DNA from: Dehalococcoidales bacterium
Lineage (GTDB): Bacteria; Chloroflexota; Dehalococcoidia; Dehalococcoidales; UBA2162
Assembly: GCA_016844285.1 (NCBI GenBank)
Contig: JAENIS010000003.1
Span: 1 to 33,717, forward strand
Reading direction: 5' to 3'
DNA length: 33,717 nt
Shown: one piece after another, positions 1 through 8,106 of the stretch
Position numbering within the stretch: position 1 is the stretch's first letter
Layout of the letters: every line of letters begins with the position of its first letter
Notes under the pieces: generated by a model
Seen by the model: the letters and a program-made list of their open reading frames with translations, nothing else
Told to the model about the DNA's origin: nothing
The model's database searches: none
Position numbers and translations under genes: made by a program

Positions 1-477
1 TCAGGATGTGTTGGCGTCGCTCAATTCTTCAAAACACGCTCAATTAGCACCCCGTTAATCAACATTCCCGGTTGTCCTCCCCATCCTGACTGGCTGGTGG
101 CAACGGTGGCCAGTGTCATGATTAATGGGCTGCCCAAACCGGGACAGATGGATGAGGTGCTGCGGCCGATAGCTTTTTATGGAAAGACCATCCACGAAAA
201 CTGCCCGCGGCGTGCCTATTTTGAAGAAGGTAAGTTCGCCCGCAAGTTTGGCGAACCAGGGTGTCTTAACGAGCTTGGATGCAAGGGGCCGGTGACTCAT
301 GCTGACTGCTCAGTCAGGCTCTGGAACCACGGGGTGAACTGGTGCGTCGGCGCTGGTAGCCCATGTTTTGGGTGCGTCGAGCCGGGTTTCCCTGACCTGG
401 TATCGCCGATGTATGAGAAGATGAGTGATACGCTACTACCGAATATTAGCCAAACAAGGAAAGGCGGTCAGAATTAA
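1..477 (+). CDS. [NiFe] hydrogenase small subunit, C-terminal part (5' truncated)
   Basis: The frame is open from base 1, so the start lies outside the window; 158 residues remain. The subunit carries the Fe-S relay that moves electrons from the NiFe site in the large subunit. Visible hallmarks in order are GCPPHPDW, HENCPRR, GCLNELGCKGP and then WC...PCFGCVEPGFPD, the cysteine/histidine ligand pattern of the distal, medial and proximal clusters in uptake-type (group 1-like) enzymes. No C-terminal transmembrane anchor follows; the protein ends in a short polar tail. The stop codon overlaps the next ATG by one base (TAATG), so the two subunits are translationally coupled. A Tat signal cannot be assessed because the N terminus is missing. 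The family is certain; the exact hydrogenase subgroup is not. Confidence 0.95.
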   Translation, partial: SGCVGVAQFFKTRSISTPLINIPGCPPHPDWLVATVASVMINGLPKPGQMDEVLRPIAFYGKTIHENCPRRAYFEEGKFARKFGEPGCLNELGCKGPVTHADCSVRLWNHGVNWCVGAGSPCFGCVEPGFPDLVSPMYEKMSDTLLPNISQTRKGGQN

Positions 478-2036
478 TGGGCAAGATAGTTATTGACCCG
501 CTAACCCGCATTGAGGGTCATCTGAAGGTAGAAGTTGTCGTCGAAAATGGAGTGGTCAAGGAAGCAGCTAGTTCCGGTCTTCTCTTTAGAGGCATAGAGC
601 TTATCTTGCGAGGCAGAGACCCACGGGACGCGCAGGTGTATACACAGCGCATCTGTGGCGTCTGTCCTACCAGCCATTCAATGGCGGCCACTCTGAACCT
701 GGATAGTGCTTTTGGTATTAGCGATAAGATACCTGATAACGGCCGACTGATGCGCAATCTCATCCTGGGAGCCGCCCATATTTCCGACCATATCCTCCAC
801 TTCTACCATCTGGCTGCTCTGGACTTCGTCGACGTCGCCGCTGTTGCCAGCTATGATGGCAATAATGCCACCCTGAATTCCGTGAAGAGTTTTGTCGAAC
901 GGGGGGACTTAAGCCCATTCCTGCCCCGCTATGAGGGTGACTACCGACTCACGCGGGAGCAAAACCTCGCCGCGCTTTCCCACTATCTTCAGGCCCTGGA
1001 GATGAGAATGAAAGGTCAGGAGATGCTGGCCATTTTCGGCGGCAAAATGCCTCATAACGTTGGCATTGTGCCCGGTGGTGTCACTGAGGTGCCCACGATT
1101 GACAAAATCACTTCCTTTCTGTGGCGGCTGAACGAACTGCGTGACTTCGTCAATACCGTCTACATTCCCGATGTCCTGATGGTTGCCGAGGCCTACGCGG
1201 ACTACTTTCAAGTTGGCCGTGGCTGTGGCAATCTTCTTTCCTACGGCAGCTTTGACCTTGATAGCAAGAACCCGGACCTGACAACGAGGCAGAGATTATT
1301 CAAGCAGGGTACCGTCTCCACGGACCTTAAAGTACAGCCTCTCGATATCGCCAAGATAACTGAGGCAGTCAAACATTCCTGGTATTCCGATTCATCCTCA
1401 GGCATGAAACCGGCAAGTGGGGTGACCGAGCCTCAGCTCGTCAAAAATGGTGCCTATTCCTGGGTAAAGGCTCCCCGCTATGATGGGCGGGTTTATGAAG
1501 TTGGCCCTCTGGCACGTGTGGCCGTCACCTACGCCAGTGGTGACCCGACGGTCAAGTCCGCAGTTGATAATGCTCTGGCTAAGTTTAAGGCCGAGCCGGC
1601 GGTTTTATTCTCCGTCCTTGGTCGTCACCTGGCGCGGGCACTGTACACAAAGATAGTGAGTGATGCCATGCCCGGCTGGCTTCTGCAACTGAAACCCGGT
1701 GAGCCGGCCTATCAGCCTTACGTTATCCCTGATGAAGCCAACGGGGTAGGTTTAGTCGATGGCGCCCGCGGCGCGCTGGGTCACTGGGTAGAAATAAAAG
1801 ATAAGAAGATAGTCAATTACCAGTGCGTGGTGCCCAGCACCTGGAACCTCTCTCCCAAAGATGACAAAGACCAACCCGGGCCGGTGGAACAGGCACTCCT
1901 GGGGACAAAAGTGAAAGATGAGGCCAACCCCTTCGAACTTGTCCGCATTGTCCGTGCCTTTGACCCCTGCATCGCCTGCGCCGTGCATCTGGTAACACCC
2001 AAGGGACGAGACCTGGGCAGGTTCCGCATTTGCTAG
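477..2036 (+). CDS. [NiFe] hydrogenase large subunit
   Basis: Catalytic subunit (519 aa) that splits or forms H2 at a NiFe(CN)2CO centre. The N-terminal ligand motif RICGVC is near residue 58, after the family opening IDPLTRIEGH. The C-terminal motif DPCIACAVH is followed by 15 residues ending in FRIC. That tail is the peptide a maturation endopeptidase removes after the histidine once nickel is inserted, and the matching protease is encoded next. Length is normal for the family. It forms a heterodimer with the upstream small subunit, whose stop it overlaps by one base. Group 1-like (uptake) affiliation is inferred from the small-subunit motifs; I cannot fix the subgroup without a tree. Confidence 0.96.
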   Translation: MGKIVIDPLTRIEGHLKVEVVVENGVVKEAASSGLLFRGIELILRGRDPRDAQVYTQRICGVCPTSHSMAATLNLDSAFGISDKIPDNGRLMRNLILGAAHISDHILHFYHLAALDFVDVAAVASYDGNNATLNSVKSFVERGDLSPFLPRYEGDYRLTREQNLAALSHYLQALEMRMKGQEMLAIFGGKMPHNVGIVPGGVTEVPTIDKITSFLWRLNELRDFVNTVYIPDVLMVAEAYADYFQVGRGCGNLLSYGSFDLDSKNPDLTTRQRLFKQGTVSTDLKVQPLDIAKITEAVKHSWYSDSSSGMKPASGVTEPQLVKNGAYSWVKAPRYDGRVYEVGPLARVAVTYASGDPTVKSAVDNALAKFKAEPAVLFSVLGRHLARALYTKIVSDAMPGWLLQLKPGEPAYQPYVIPDEANGVGLVDGARGALGHWVEIKDKKIVNYQCVVPSTWNLSPKDDKDQPGPVEQALLGTKVKDEANPFELVRIVRAFDPCIACAVHLVTPKGRDLGRFRIC

Positions 2037-2057
2037 GGTACGGAATTAAGAGTTGAC

Positions 2058-2552
2058 ATGGAAGAGCAAAAACCAAGGGTAGCCATAGTGGGATTTGGTA
2101 ATCTATTACTTAAAGATGAGGGAGTAGGCATTCATGTCATCAAGGCTCTACAGGCTATGGTATGGCCTCGCGATGGAGGCATTGAGATAATTGATGGCGG
2201 CACTTCCACTGATATTCTATCCGGCTTGACGGTGCTCGATAAGCTGGTCATCGTGGATGCCGCTGCTGGTGGTGGAGAGGCCGGGAGTGTCTACCGATTC
2301 GGGCCGGAGGAAGTGGCGGAGCAAGAAATGGTCACTTCACTCCACCAAAACAGCCTGAGCATGTCCCTCAAAACTATGAAGTATGTGGGGTTGGAGCCGA
2401 AGGAAGTAGTCATTATCGGCGTTGAGCCAGCAGAGATAGACTGGGGCTTGAAGCTGTCACTTAGCATTCAGAACAAACTGCCCCGCATTGTGGAGATAGT
2501 ATTACGGGAGGCCGGCATTGTCCCGCAAAATCTACAGACGATAGGAAGCTAA
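2058..2552 (+). CDS. Hydrogenase maturation endopeptidase (HyaD/HybD/HupD family)
   Basis: A 164-residue nickel-dependent protease that cleaves the C-terminal tail of the hydrogenase large subunit after NiFe cofactor insertion. The opening GFGNLLLKDEGVG has the conserved acidic Ni ligand, VDAAAG near residue 72 supplies the second acidic position, and the later TSLHQNSLS matches the conserved histidine ligand. It lies 21 bp after the large-subunit gene and 2 bp before the next gene, so it is in the same operon and probably acts only on this enzyme. The start ATG at 2058 is the first methionine before the fold begins. Confidence 0.93.
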   Translation: MEEQKPRVAIVGFGNLLLKDEGVGIHVIKALQAMVWPRDGGIEIIDGGTSTDILSGLTVLDKLVIVDAAAGGGEAGSVYRFGPEEVAEQEMVTSLHQNSLSMSLKTMKYVGLEPKEVVIIGVEPAEIDWGLKLSLSIQNKLPRIVEIVLREAGIVPQNLQTIGS

Positions 2553-2554
2553 AA

Positions 2555-3238
2555 ATGATAGTATCGGAATTAAAACCAATGCCTGAAATTCTCGCTTGTC
2601 TTGGTCAGGACAAAGATGTCTTTCTCATCGGGTGTCATGGCTGTGCTGAGGCTTGCCAGACTGGTGGTGAACCCCAGGTACTGGAGATGAAGCAGAAGCT
2701 TGAGGAAGCTGGGAAAAGAGTCACCGGACATACTATGGTTGACATGCTGTGTAACAAAGCACTGGTAAAAATGACGCTTTACCCGCATGAGGCGGACATT
2801 ACCGCTGCTGATTCTGCGCTGGTAATGACCTGTGGCATCGGTGTGCAGGCTACGGCTGCGGTCGTGGACAAACCAACTCATCCGGCGTGCAATACGGTGA
2901 ATCTCGGTGGGTCACGCGGGGAATGGCGCGGTAGCGAAAGATGCCGGGAATGTGGTGATTGCCTGCTGGATTATACTGGAGGTATATGCCCTCTGACAGC
3001 CTGCACCAAAAGTCTAATTAACGGCCCTTGTGGTGGGGCGAAAGATGGTAAATGTGAGTTTGAGCCAACAGTCAGGGATTGTGGTTGGCACCTTATCTAC
3101 CTGAGGTTGCAGAAAACCGCCCAGTTGGATAAGATGAAGACAATCTTGCCGCCGAAGGATAATGCTAAGATGCAGCCACCACCCGCTTTGCGCTCAACTA
3201 TTATTTGGGCTTTGGAGCAGAAGGAAATAGGGAGATAG
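2555..3238 (+). CDS. metV: MetV-like methylenetetrahydrofolate reductase partner, zinc/Fe-S protein
   Basis: A 227-residue cysteine-rich protein of the MetV (MTHFR C-terminal domain) family. In acetogens MetV forms a core complex with MetF and supplies electrons for reduction of methylene-THF to methyl-THF. An N-terminal GCHGCAEACQTGG segment is near residues 26-38, and a C-terminal cluster reads CRECGDC...CPLTACTKS...GPCGG...KCE, compatible with Zn and Fe-S binding. It starts 2 bp after the hydrogenase protease gene and ends 8 bp before metF. In Moorella the partners are Hdr/Mvh and RnfC2-type proteins; none is visible here, while a hydrogenase is directly upstream. Confidence 0.9.
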   Translation: MIVSELKPMPEILACLGQDKDVFLIGCHGCAEACQTGGEPQVLEMKQKLEEAGKRVTGHTMVDMLCNKALVKMTLYPHEADITAADSALVMTCGIGVQATAAVVDKPTHPACNTVNLGGSRGEWRGSERCRECGDCLLDYTGGICPLTACTKSLINGPCGGAKDGKCEFEPTVRDCGWHLIYLRLQKTAQLDKMKTILPPKDNAKMQPPPALRSTIIWALEQKEIGR

Positions 3239-3246
3239 TATCAAAG

Positions 3247-4116
3247 ATGGGTCTTATTGAGGCGCTTAACAGCGGTAAGTTTGTCGTCACGGCTGAGGTT
3301 GCCCCGCCAAAGGGGGTGGATATCCAGGAGATGCTGGAAAATGCCAAGCTCCTCAAGGGCAAGGTAGATGCGGTCAATATCACTGATCAGCAAAGCTCAG
3401 TAATGAGACTGGGTTCCCTCACTGGTTGTCATCTGATGAAGCAAGCTGGATTGGACCCTGTCTTCCAGGTTACCTGCCGGGACCGGAACCGCATCGCCCT
3501 ACAATCCGACCTGCTCAGCGCTTATGCTTTAGGAATTACCAATGTTCTATGTCTCACTGGAGACTATGTTTCCATGGGTGACCACCCTTCGGCCAAGCCA
3601 GTTTTTGACCTGGACTCGATATCCTTACTCAGAGCGGCCAAGATACTTGAAGGAGGAAAAGACCTGGCGGACAAGCCGCTGAAGGGTAACCCCAAGTTCC
3701 TTCTGGGGGCGGTAGTCAATCCTGGTGCTGACCCTCTTGAGATGCAGATTATCAAGATGGAGAAAAAGGTGGCTGCCGGAGCCAGCTTTTTCCAGACTCA
3801 GGGAGTCTATGAGCCAGCCAAGTTTGAGAAGTTCATCAATGCCACCGAGTACCTTCATGTCCCGGTGCTGGTGGGGATTATCCCACTACGTTCTGTAGCC
3901 ATGGCCCGTTTCATGAACAAGGCCGTGGCCGGTATCCATGTGCCTGAAGAAATTATTGAGGAACTGGACAAAGCTCCTGACAAACCTAAGAAGAGCATTG
4001 AGATAGCCGGGCGTCTTATCCGTGAGATGAAAGGCATGTGCCGTGGCGTTCACGTCATGGCGATTGGTTTGGAAAAAAGGGTTCCTGCCATCCTGGAGGC
4101 GGGGGGTCTGGCGTAG
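3247..4116 (+). CDS. metF: 5,10-methylenetetrahydrofolate reductase
   Basis: A flavin TIM-barrel enzyme (289 aa) reducing 5,10-methylene-THF to 5-methyl-THF in the methyl branch of the Wood-Ljungdahl pathway or for methionine synthesis. The frame begins AEVAPPKG, the MetF substrate/flavin motif, and continues with NITDQQS, a mid-protein CLTGD and QTQGVY, all typical. I chose ATG 3247 rather than the in-frame ATG at 3205 because GGGAGA (3230-3235) sits at normal Shine-Dalgarno spacing before it and the product then begins just ahead of the conserved fold; 3205 lies inside metV. It is the short form, lacking the regulatory domain of eukaryotic enzymes, and pairs with the adjacent MetV. Confidence 0.93.
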   Translation: MGLIEALNSGKFVVTAEVAPPKGVDIQEMLENAKLLKGKVDAVNITDQQSSVMRLGSLTGCHLMKQAGLDPVFQVTCRDRNRIALQSDLLSAYALGITNVLCLTGDYVSMGDHPSAKPVFDLDSISLLRAAKILEGGKDLADKPLKGNPKFLLGAVVNPGADPLEMQIIKMEKKVAAGASFFQTQGVYEPAKFEKFINATEYLHVPVLVGIIPLRSVAMARFMNKAVAGIHVPEEIIEELDKAPDKPKKSIEIAGRLIREMKGMCRGVHVMAIGLEKRVPAILEAGGLA

Positions 4117-4123
4117 AGGTATC

Positions 4124-5434
4124 ATGTCCACAAATAGTATCGGTGATTTCAGAGTCCTGCATGACATTGCCAGAGCAATCAATTCGACTCTGTCTACTGA
4201 TGAGGTGCTTCGGGCGATAGTGAAGACGGTGACCGGAGCTGTACATGCCAAGGGTTGTTGTATCCTCATGAAAGAGACCGGCAGTAGCCAGCTTGTCAAT
4301 GCCGCCAGCTATGGTCTAAGCGAGAACTATCTTAGCAAAGGACAGGTTTCCCTTGACCCTATTATTGCTGAAGTATCCGAAGGAAACCCGGTGCTGGTTC
4401 TCGATGCCGTCTATGACCGCCGGGTGCAATACCCGGAAGCCTCCAGAGAGGAGAAGATTGCCTCGATTCTTTCTGTTCCCCTTACATATCTGGGTGAACT
4501 CATTGGTATCCTCAGGATTTATACTGCGGAACGCCGCTTCTTCAGCGAGGAGGAAATGGACTTTGTGAAGGCGGTGGCTGACCTGAGTGCTACTGCTCTC
4601 AGCCGCGCCCGTGAGCATGAGAACCAGATTGCGAATCTTGAGAGCCGGACCAATGCATGCTACCTGGAGCTGGACAAATTGCAGCAAGGTAGACGCTACC
4701 TCATGCGTTTTCTGGCAATGGTGGGACATGACCTCAAGTCACCAATTGCGGCTGTTGAAAGCTACCTCAACGTGATGAAGGCGTGTATTGCCGGCCCGTT
4801 AAATGAGAAACAGAAAAACATGATGGATAGAAGCAGCATTCGCTTACGGGAACTGGTCGCTCTAATCAACGACCTGGTAGATGTCTCCCGTCTTGAAGCG
4901 GGACAGATACCTATGGAGGTTGTCAAGGTTCCTCTGGAGCCGGCGATTCAAGAAGCTCTCGAGGTAGCGAAAGTTGAAGCGGAGCAAAAGGGCCTGCAAT
5001 TGAGAACCGAACTCGCTTCACCATTGCCCCAGGTAATTGCCGATAAGCGGCGATTGCAGCAGGTACTGGTCAATCTCTTGACCAACGCGGTACGTTACAC
5101 CCCGGCACCGGGTGAGGTCATCCTCAGAGTGCGCGATACAGACGGAGTGGTGTTATTTGAGATAATCGATACTGGTATCGGTATCCCTCCGGAAGACTTC
5201 CCCCATATCTTTGAGGAGTTCTTCCGAGGTCACAATGTCGAAGCCAAGGGTACCGGATTAGGGTTATCCATCGTCCATAGAATCGTGGAATACCTGGGGG
5301 GGAAGATCTGGGTAGACAGCCCATGCCCCGAAACCGGGAAAGGTAGCAAGTTCTCTTTTACCCTGCTCAAAGAGATGCCGTCCGGTGGCATACGGGGCGT
5401 TGAGGCACAACAACTCCCGGAAAGTCTGGCATAG
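4124..5434 (+). CDS. GAF-domain soluble histidine kinase
   Basis: A 436-residue sensor kinase. No transmembrane helix is visible, so it should be cytoplasmic. An N-terminal GAF domain (about residues 5-165) contains the ILSVPL and LIGILRIY segments typical of the fold. A coiled-coil linker follows, then a HisKA domain with phospho-acceptor H202 in GHDLKSP, then HATPase_c with NLLTNAVRYTP (N box), DTGIGIP (G1) and GTGLGLSI (G2). ATG 4124 is chosen over upstream in-frame ATG 4043 because 4043 lies within metF; GAGGT precedes 4124. It begins 7 bp after metF, so it is probably cotranscribed with the hydrogenase/C1 genes. The GAF ligand is unknown. The two receivers downstream are the obvious phosphotransfer partners. 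Confidence 0.92.
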   Translation: MSTNSIGDFRVLHDIARAINSTLSTDEVLRAIVKTVTGAVHAKGCCILMKETGSSQLVNAASYGLSENYLSKGQVSLDPIIAEVSEGNPVLVLDAVYDRRVQYPEASREEKIASILSVPLTYLGELIGILRIYTAERRFFSEEEMDFVKAVADLSATALSRAREHENQIANLESRTNACYLELDKLQQGRRYLMRFLAMVGHDLKSPIAAVESYLNVMKACIAGPLNEKQKNMMDRSSIRLRELVALINDLVDVSRLEAGQIPMEVVKVPLEPAIQEALEVAKVEAEQKGLQLRTELASPLPQVIADKRRLQQVLVNLLTNAVRYTPAPGEVILRVRDTDGVVLFEIIDTGIGIPPEDFPHIFEEFFRGHNVEAKGTGLGLSIVHRIVEYLGGKIWVDSPCPETGKGSKFSFTLLKEMPSGGIRGVEAQQLPESLA

Positions 5435-5469
5435 AACCACGGCGATGTTTTTGCCGAAAGGAGGCAGAG

Positions 5470-5880
5470 ATGGCAGAAATACCCAAAATTCTGGTTGTTG
5501 ATGATGACCCGGATGTCGTCGATTCGTTGACTATGATCCTGGAAGCTGGTGGTTACCAGATTGTCACCGCTCGGGATGGGGAGGAGGCACTGACCAAGAT
5601 AAAGGTAGAGAAGCCGAATCTGCTTCTCCTCGACCTGCTTATGCCGCGCAAGGACGGCTTTGCTGTCCTCAAGGATTTGCAGTTCGACGAAAAGTTGATA
5701 CCATTACGGAAGAAGATGCACGTCGTCGTCCTGACTTCAGTACGGGAAGAATTCGCTCGACGCAGATATTACCTTGAAACCGCCACTATGGAACTCGGTG
5801 TGGATGACTACCTGGAGAAGCCGGTCACGCCTGAAGAATTGCTGAAGACTGTCGGGCGATATACCAGGGCCACAGATTAA
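5470..5880 (+). CDS. Stand-alone response regulator receiver protein (first copy)
   Basis: A 136-residue CheY-like protein consisting only of a receiver domain. It shows the acidic pocket VVDDDPD, phospho-acceptor D55 in LLLLDLLMPRKDG, the switch Thr in VVLTS, and Lys in YLEKPV. No output domain follows, so it must act through protein contact or as a phosphorelay intermediate. A strong AAAGGAGGC ribosome-binding site (5457-5465) precedes ATG 5470. It follows the GAF kinase by 35 bp. A slightly longer beta4-alpha4 region (REEFARRRYYLETATMELG) distinguishes it from CheY. Confidence 0.93.
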   Translation: MAEIPKILVVDDDPDVVDSLTMILEAGGYQIVTARDGEEALTKIKVEKPNLLLLDLLMPRKDGFAVLKDLQFDEKLIPLRKKMHVVVLTSVREEFARRRYYLETATMELGVDDYLEKPVTPEELLKTVGRYTRATD

Positions 5881-5927
5881 TCCAGAGCTCCCCGGCAAGG
5901 TTCGGGTCATGAAGAAGGAGGTACAGA

Positions 5928-6317
5928 GTGACCACGCAGAAGAAAAGAATCCTTTTGGTAGACGATGATAGTGACTTTGTTGAAGCTACCAAAATGCTCC
6001 TGGAAACCAGGTACAATGTAAGCGTTGCTTACGAAGGTAACGAGGGCATCAGGAAAGCCAAAGAAGAAAAACCAGACCTGATTATCCTTGATGTTATCAT
6101 GCCCAAGAAAGACGGCTTCGCTGTCTGTGAAGAGCTGAAGGGAGACCCTAACCTGAGAAAGATACCGATTATGCTGCTGACCAGTTTTGCTGTTAGAATG
6201 GCGGAGACCACCACCTCAGTAGCTCAGGCAATGATTACCGAGGCGGAAGACTATATGGACAAACCGGTAAGTCCAGCCCAATTATTCCAGCGTGTCGAGA
6301 AAGTGTTAAAACGCTGA
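5928..6317 (+). CDS. Stand-alone response regulator receiver protein (second copy)
   Basis: A 129-residue single receiver domain, paralogous to the gene before it. The acidic pocket LLVDDDSD, phospho-acceptor D55 in LIILDVIMPKKDGFAV, the switch Thr in MLLTS and the Lys in YMDKPVS are all present. It starts with GTG 5928, preceded by AAGGAGGT at good spacing. No DNA-binding or enzymatic domain is attached. Both copies retain all phosphorylation residues, so neither looks like a pseudo-receiver. Two output-less receivers next to one kinase suggest a phosphorelay or protein-protein regulation rather than direct transcription control. Confidence 0.93.
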   Translation: MTTQKKRILLVDDDSDFVEATKMLLETRYNVSVAYEGNEGIRKAKEEKPDLIILDVIMPKKDGFAVCEELKGDPNLRKIPIMLLTSFAVRMAETTTSVAQAMITEAEDYMDKPVSPAQLFQRVEKVLKR

Positions 6318-6445
6318 GATAAAGCGTGGCTCACTGGATGTCAGGTTCACTCCTCGATGGCTCTCCATCCTATCCGCCTTAGAAGATTGCCATGACATGC
6401 TTCCACGCCTTTCAGTTGGTCTTAATGCGTGGCTCGCTCCTCTCT

Positions 6446-6462
6446 AGTTGACACTGTCAACT
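6446..6462. repeat. 17-bp near-perfect palindrome
   Basis: AGTTGACACTGTCAACT reads the same on both strands around a single central base. It lies between the convergent 3' ends of the second receiver gene and tRNA-Thr. It is not GC-rich and has no T-run, so it is a poor intrinsic terminator; an operator-like site is possible. Confidence 0.4.
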
Positions 6463-6493
6463 CCTCTAATAAGGTCAAGGTAGTCTTAAGCAG

Positions 6494-6568
6494 TGGAGCC
6501 AGCGAAGAGAGTCGAACTCTTGACCGACGGTTTACGAAACCGCTGCTCTACCACTGAGCTACGCTGGC
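6494..6568 (-). tRNA. tRNA-Thr (anticodon CGT)
   Basis: A cloverleaf folds on the minus strand: acceptor GCCAGCG/CGCTGGC, D-stem GCTC/GAGC, anticodon stem GCGGT/ACCGT with loop TTCGTAA, and T-stem AAGAG/CTCTT with loop TTCGACT. The anticodon CGT reads ACG. The 3' CCA is genome-encoded after discriminator T. It serves the ACG codon and would normally accompany TGT and GGT isoacceptors elsewhere. Confidence 0.95.
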
Positions 6569-6576
6569 CCCGCTAA

Positions 6577-6582
6577 ATTATA
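6577..6582 (-). promoter_or_regulatory. -10 element of tRNA-Thr promoter
   Basis: On the minus strand TATAAT lies 8 bp upstream of the tRNA-Thr 5' end. With a 17-bp spacer the -35 would be TTCTTG (6600-6605), a weak match. The perfect -10 and its position support a tRNA promoter with a very short leader. Confidence 0.55.
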
Positions 6583-6759
6583 GCATAAAGTTAAATCACC
6601 AAGAACGCGATTATTTAGGAACACTACCCCTTCATCCCCATCTTCTTAATTGGAGGTGGGGGGAATGTAAAAGAGTGGTTAATGCCACTATGAGACTTCC
6701 CTTAATTTAATTCTACTTACGGAGAAGGTCATCTACTTCCCGAAAAGGTTCCCCCTTGT

Positions 6760-7704
6760 CTAGACCCTCACAAATTTCCTGATGACTCTCGTACCTCTCT
6801 CGACTTTACCCATGGTCATAGCGACTTCACCGACATAAATATCACCCTTGGAATCTACGGCTATCGTATGAGGAGCTACCATTTCGACCTTCATCGCCAG
6901 TGTCGTATCCTTCCAGGGGTCGCCTTCCACTTTGTTGGACAGGCGGGTTATCAATTTGCCATCGTTAGTAAAGATGCTGATTCTCTGGGGTAGCTCGGAG
7001 ACGTATACCGTGCCTTCTTTATCAATACATAAATTTGTAGGGCGCTTTACATCCGTCCATTGTGTCATGAATTTGCCGTTCATATCGAATATCTGAATGC
7101 GGTTGTTTTCCCGGTCACAGACGAGCACGCGCCCATTGGAATCCAGCCAGAGGTTGTGGACGAGACGGAACTGTCCCGGTTCGGTGCCTGGTTCGCCCCA
7201 GGATTTGATTAGTTTCCCGTCCGGGCCGAATTTGTGCACCCTGGCATTGCCGTAGCCATCGGAAACGAAGACAATGCCTTCAGCAGAAACCTGGACACCG
7301 GTCGGGCGGTTGAATGGTCCGGCGCTTCGCTTGATTGAATCCAGCCCCTGTGGCTGTATATAGCCTGAATCAGACGGCTGGTCCTTGGTCCCTAAGACCT
7401 GAAGGACTTTGCCTGCTGTCGTGAACTTAGTGACGATATGGCTACCATCATCGGCGCACCAGACGGAACCGTCCGGACCAAAGGTTGCTCCATGAGCCCG
7501 CTTAAAATAGCCCTCTCCCCAGGTACCGAGCAGGTTTCCGGCACGGTCCCACGTCGTAACCGGATGTGCACTCCGGCTGAGGATGTAGATTTTGTCACTA
7601 GCGTCAACGGCTATCCCGGCACCATCGGTGAACGTCCACCCCTTTGGAAGTTCCGCCCATTCATCGACCAGTTGATAAGTGTATTTACCAGAACCGTACG
7701 GCAT
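6760..7704 (-). CDS. NHL-repeat beta-propeller protein
   Basis: A 314-residue protein built almost entirely of NHL repeats. The recurring pattern is G(I/V)xVxxxGxxYVxDxxNxRIxxFxxxG, as in GVQVSAEGIVFVSDGYGNAR and LWLDSNGRVLVCDRENNRI, giving about six blades of a propeller. No signal peptide is visible at MPYGSGKY, so it is predicted to be cytoplasmic. A strong AGAAGGAGGT precedes ATG 7704. Such proteins are binding scaffolds or, in some families, lyases such as peptidylglycine amidating lyase; no catalytic motif stands out, so I assign no reaction. It is monocistronic, between tRNA genes. Confidence 0.85.
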   Translation of the reverse strand: MPYGSGKYTYQLVDEWAELPKGWTFTDGAGIAVDASDKIYILSRSAHPVTTWDRAGNLLGTWGEGYFKRAHGATFGPDGSVWCADDGSHIVTKFTTAGKVLQVLGTKDQPSDSGYIQPQGLDSIKRSAGPFNRPTGVQVSAEGIVFVSDGYGNARVHKFGPDGKLIKSWGEPGTEPGQFRLVHNLWLDSNGRVLVCDRENNRIQIFDMNGKFMTQWTDVKRPTNLCIDKEGTVYVSELPQRISIFTNDGKLITRLSNKVEGDPWKDTTLAMKVEMVAPHTIAVDSKGDIYVGEVAMTMGKVERGTRVIRKFVRV

Positions 7705-7833
7705 GTGATACCTCCTTCTGCTTATTGAAAATATTTATCGTCTTAGCTAAATGAGATGCTGATTACACTTTACCTGTTGCGTTTATCAATTAGTTTGCCG
7801 TTAGCGGGACCGGCAGTGGTATGCTTCCAATTA

Positions 7834-7910
7834 TGGTGGGCGGTAGAGGACTCGAACCACTGACCCCCTGCGTGTAAAGCAGGTGCTCTAACCAACTGAG
7901 CTAACCGCCC
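7834..7910 (-). tRNA. tRNA-Val (anticodon TAC)
   Basis: Minus-strand cloverleaf: acceptor starts GGGCGGT, D-stem GCTC/GAGC, anticodon stem CCTGC/GCAGG with loop TTTACAC (anticodon TAC), and T-stem with loop TTCGAGT. Encoded CCA follows discriminator A. It is the last of three tRNAs transcribed Leu-Arg-Val. Confidence 0.95.
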
Positions 7911-7914
7911 TTAC

Positions 7915-7991
7915 TGGCGCGCTTGGTGGGGTTCGAACCCACGACCTCAGCCTCCGCAGGGCTGCGCTCTATCCAACTGAGCTACAAGCGC
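7915..7991 (-). tRNA. tRNA-Arg (anticodon GCG)
   Basis: Minus-strand cloverleaf: acceptor GCGCTTG/CAAGCGC, D-stem GCTC/GAGC, anticodon stem CAGCC/GGCTG with loop CTGCGGA, and T-stem GTGGG/CCCAC with loop TTCGAAC. Discriminator G and an encoded CCA follow. The anticodon is GCG, reading CGC (and CGT by wobble). Most bacteria use ACG, edited to ICG, for this codon box, so G34 is unusual. All stems pair perfectly, so it is not a decayed gene. Confidence 0.93.
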
Positions 7992-8002
7992 CTTGTCTTG
8001 AA

Positions 8003-8088
8003 TGGTGCCGAAGGGGAGATTTGAACTCCCACACCCTTACGGGCACTACGCCCTGAACGTAGCGCGTCTGCCATTCCGCCACTTCGGC
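8003..8088 (-). tRNA. tRNA-Leu (anticodon CAG)
   Basis: A class II tRNA on the minus strand with a long variable arm (around TGCCCGTAAGGGT). Acceptor is GCCGAAG/CTTCGGC, anticodon stem CTACG/CGTAG with loop TTCAGGG (anticodon CAG, codon CTG), and T-loop TTCAAAT. Discriminator A and encoded CCA are present. It is the promoter-proximal gene of the Leu-Arg-Val cluster. Confidence 0.95.
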
Positions 8089-8106
8089 ATGGTAAACCAA
8101 CGATTA

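Noticed and set aside
3205..3246. Upstream ATG for metF
   Set aside because: It lies inside metV and lacks a ribosome-binding site; ATG 3247 has both a site and the right N-terminal position.
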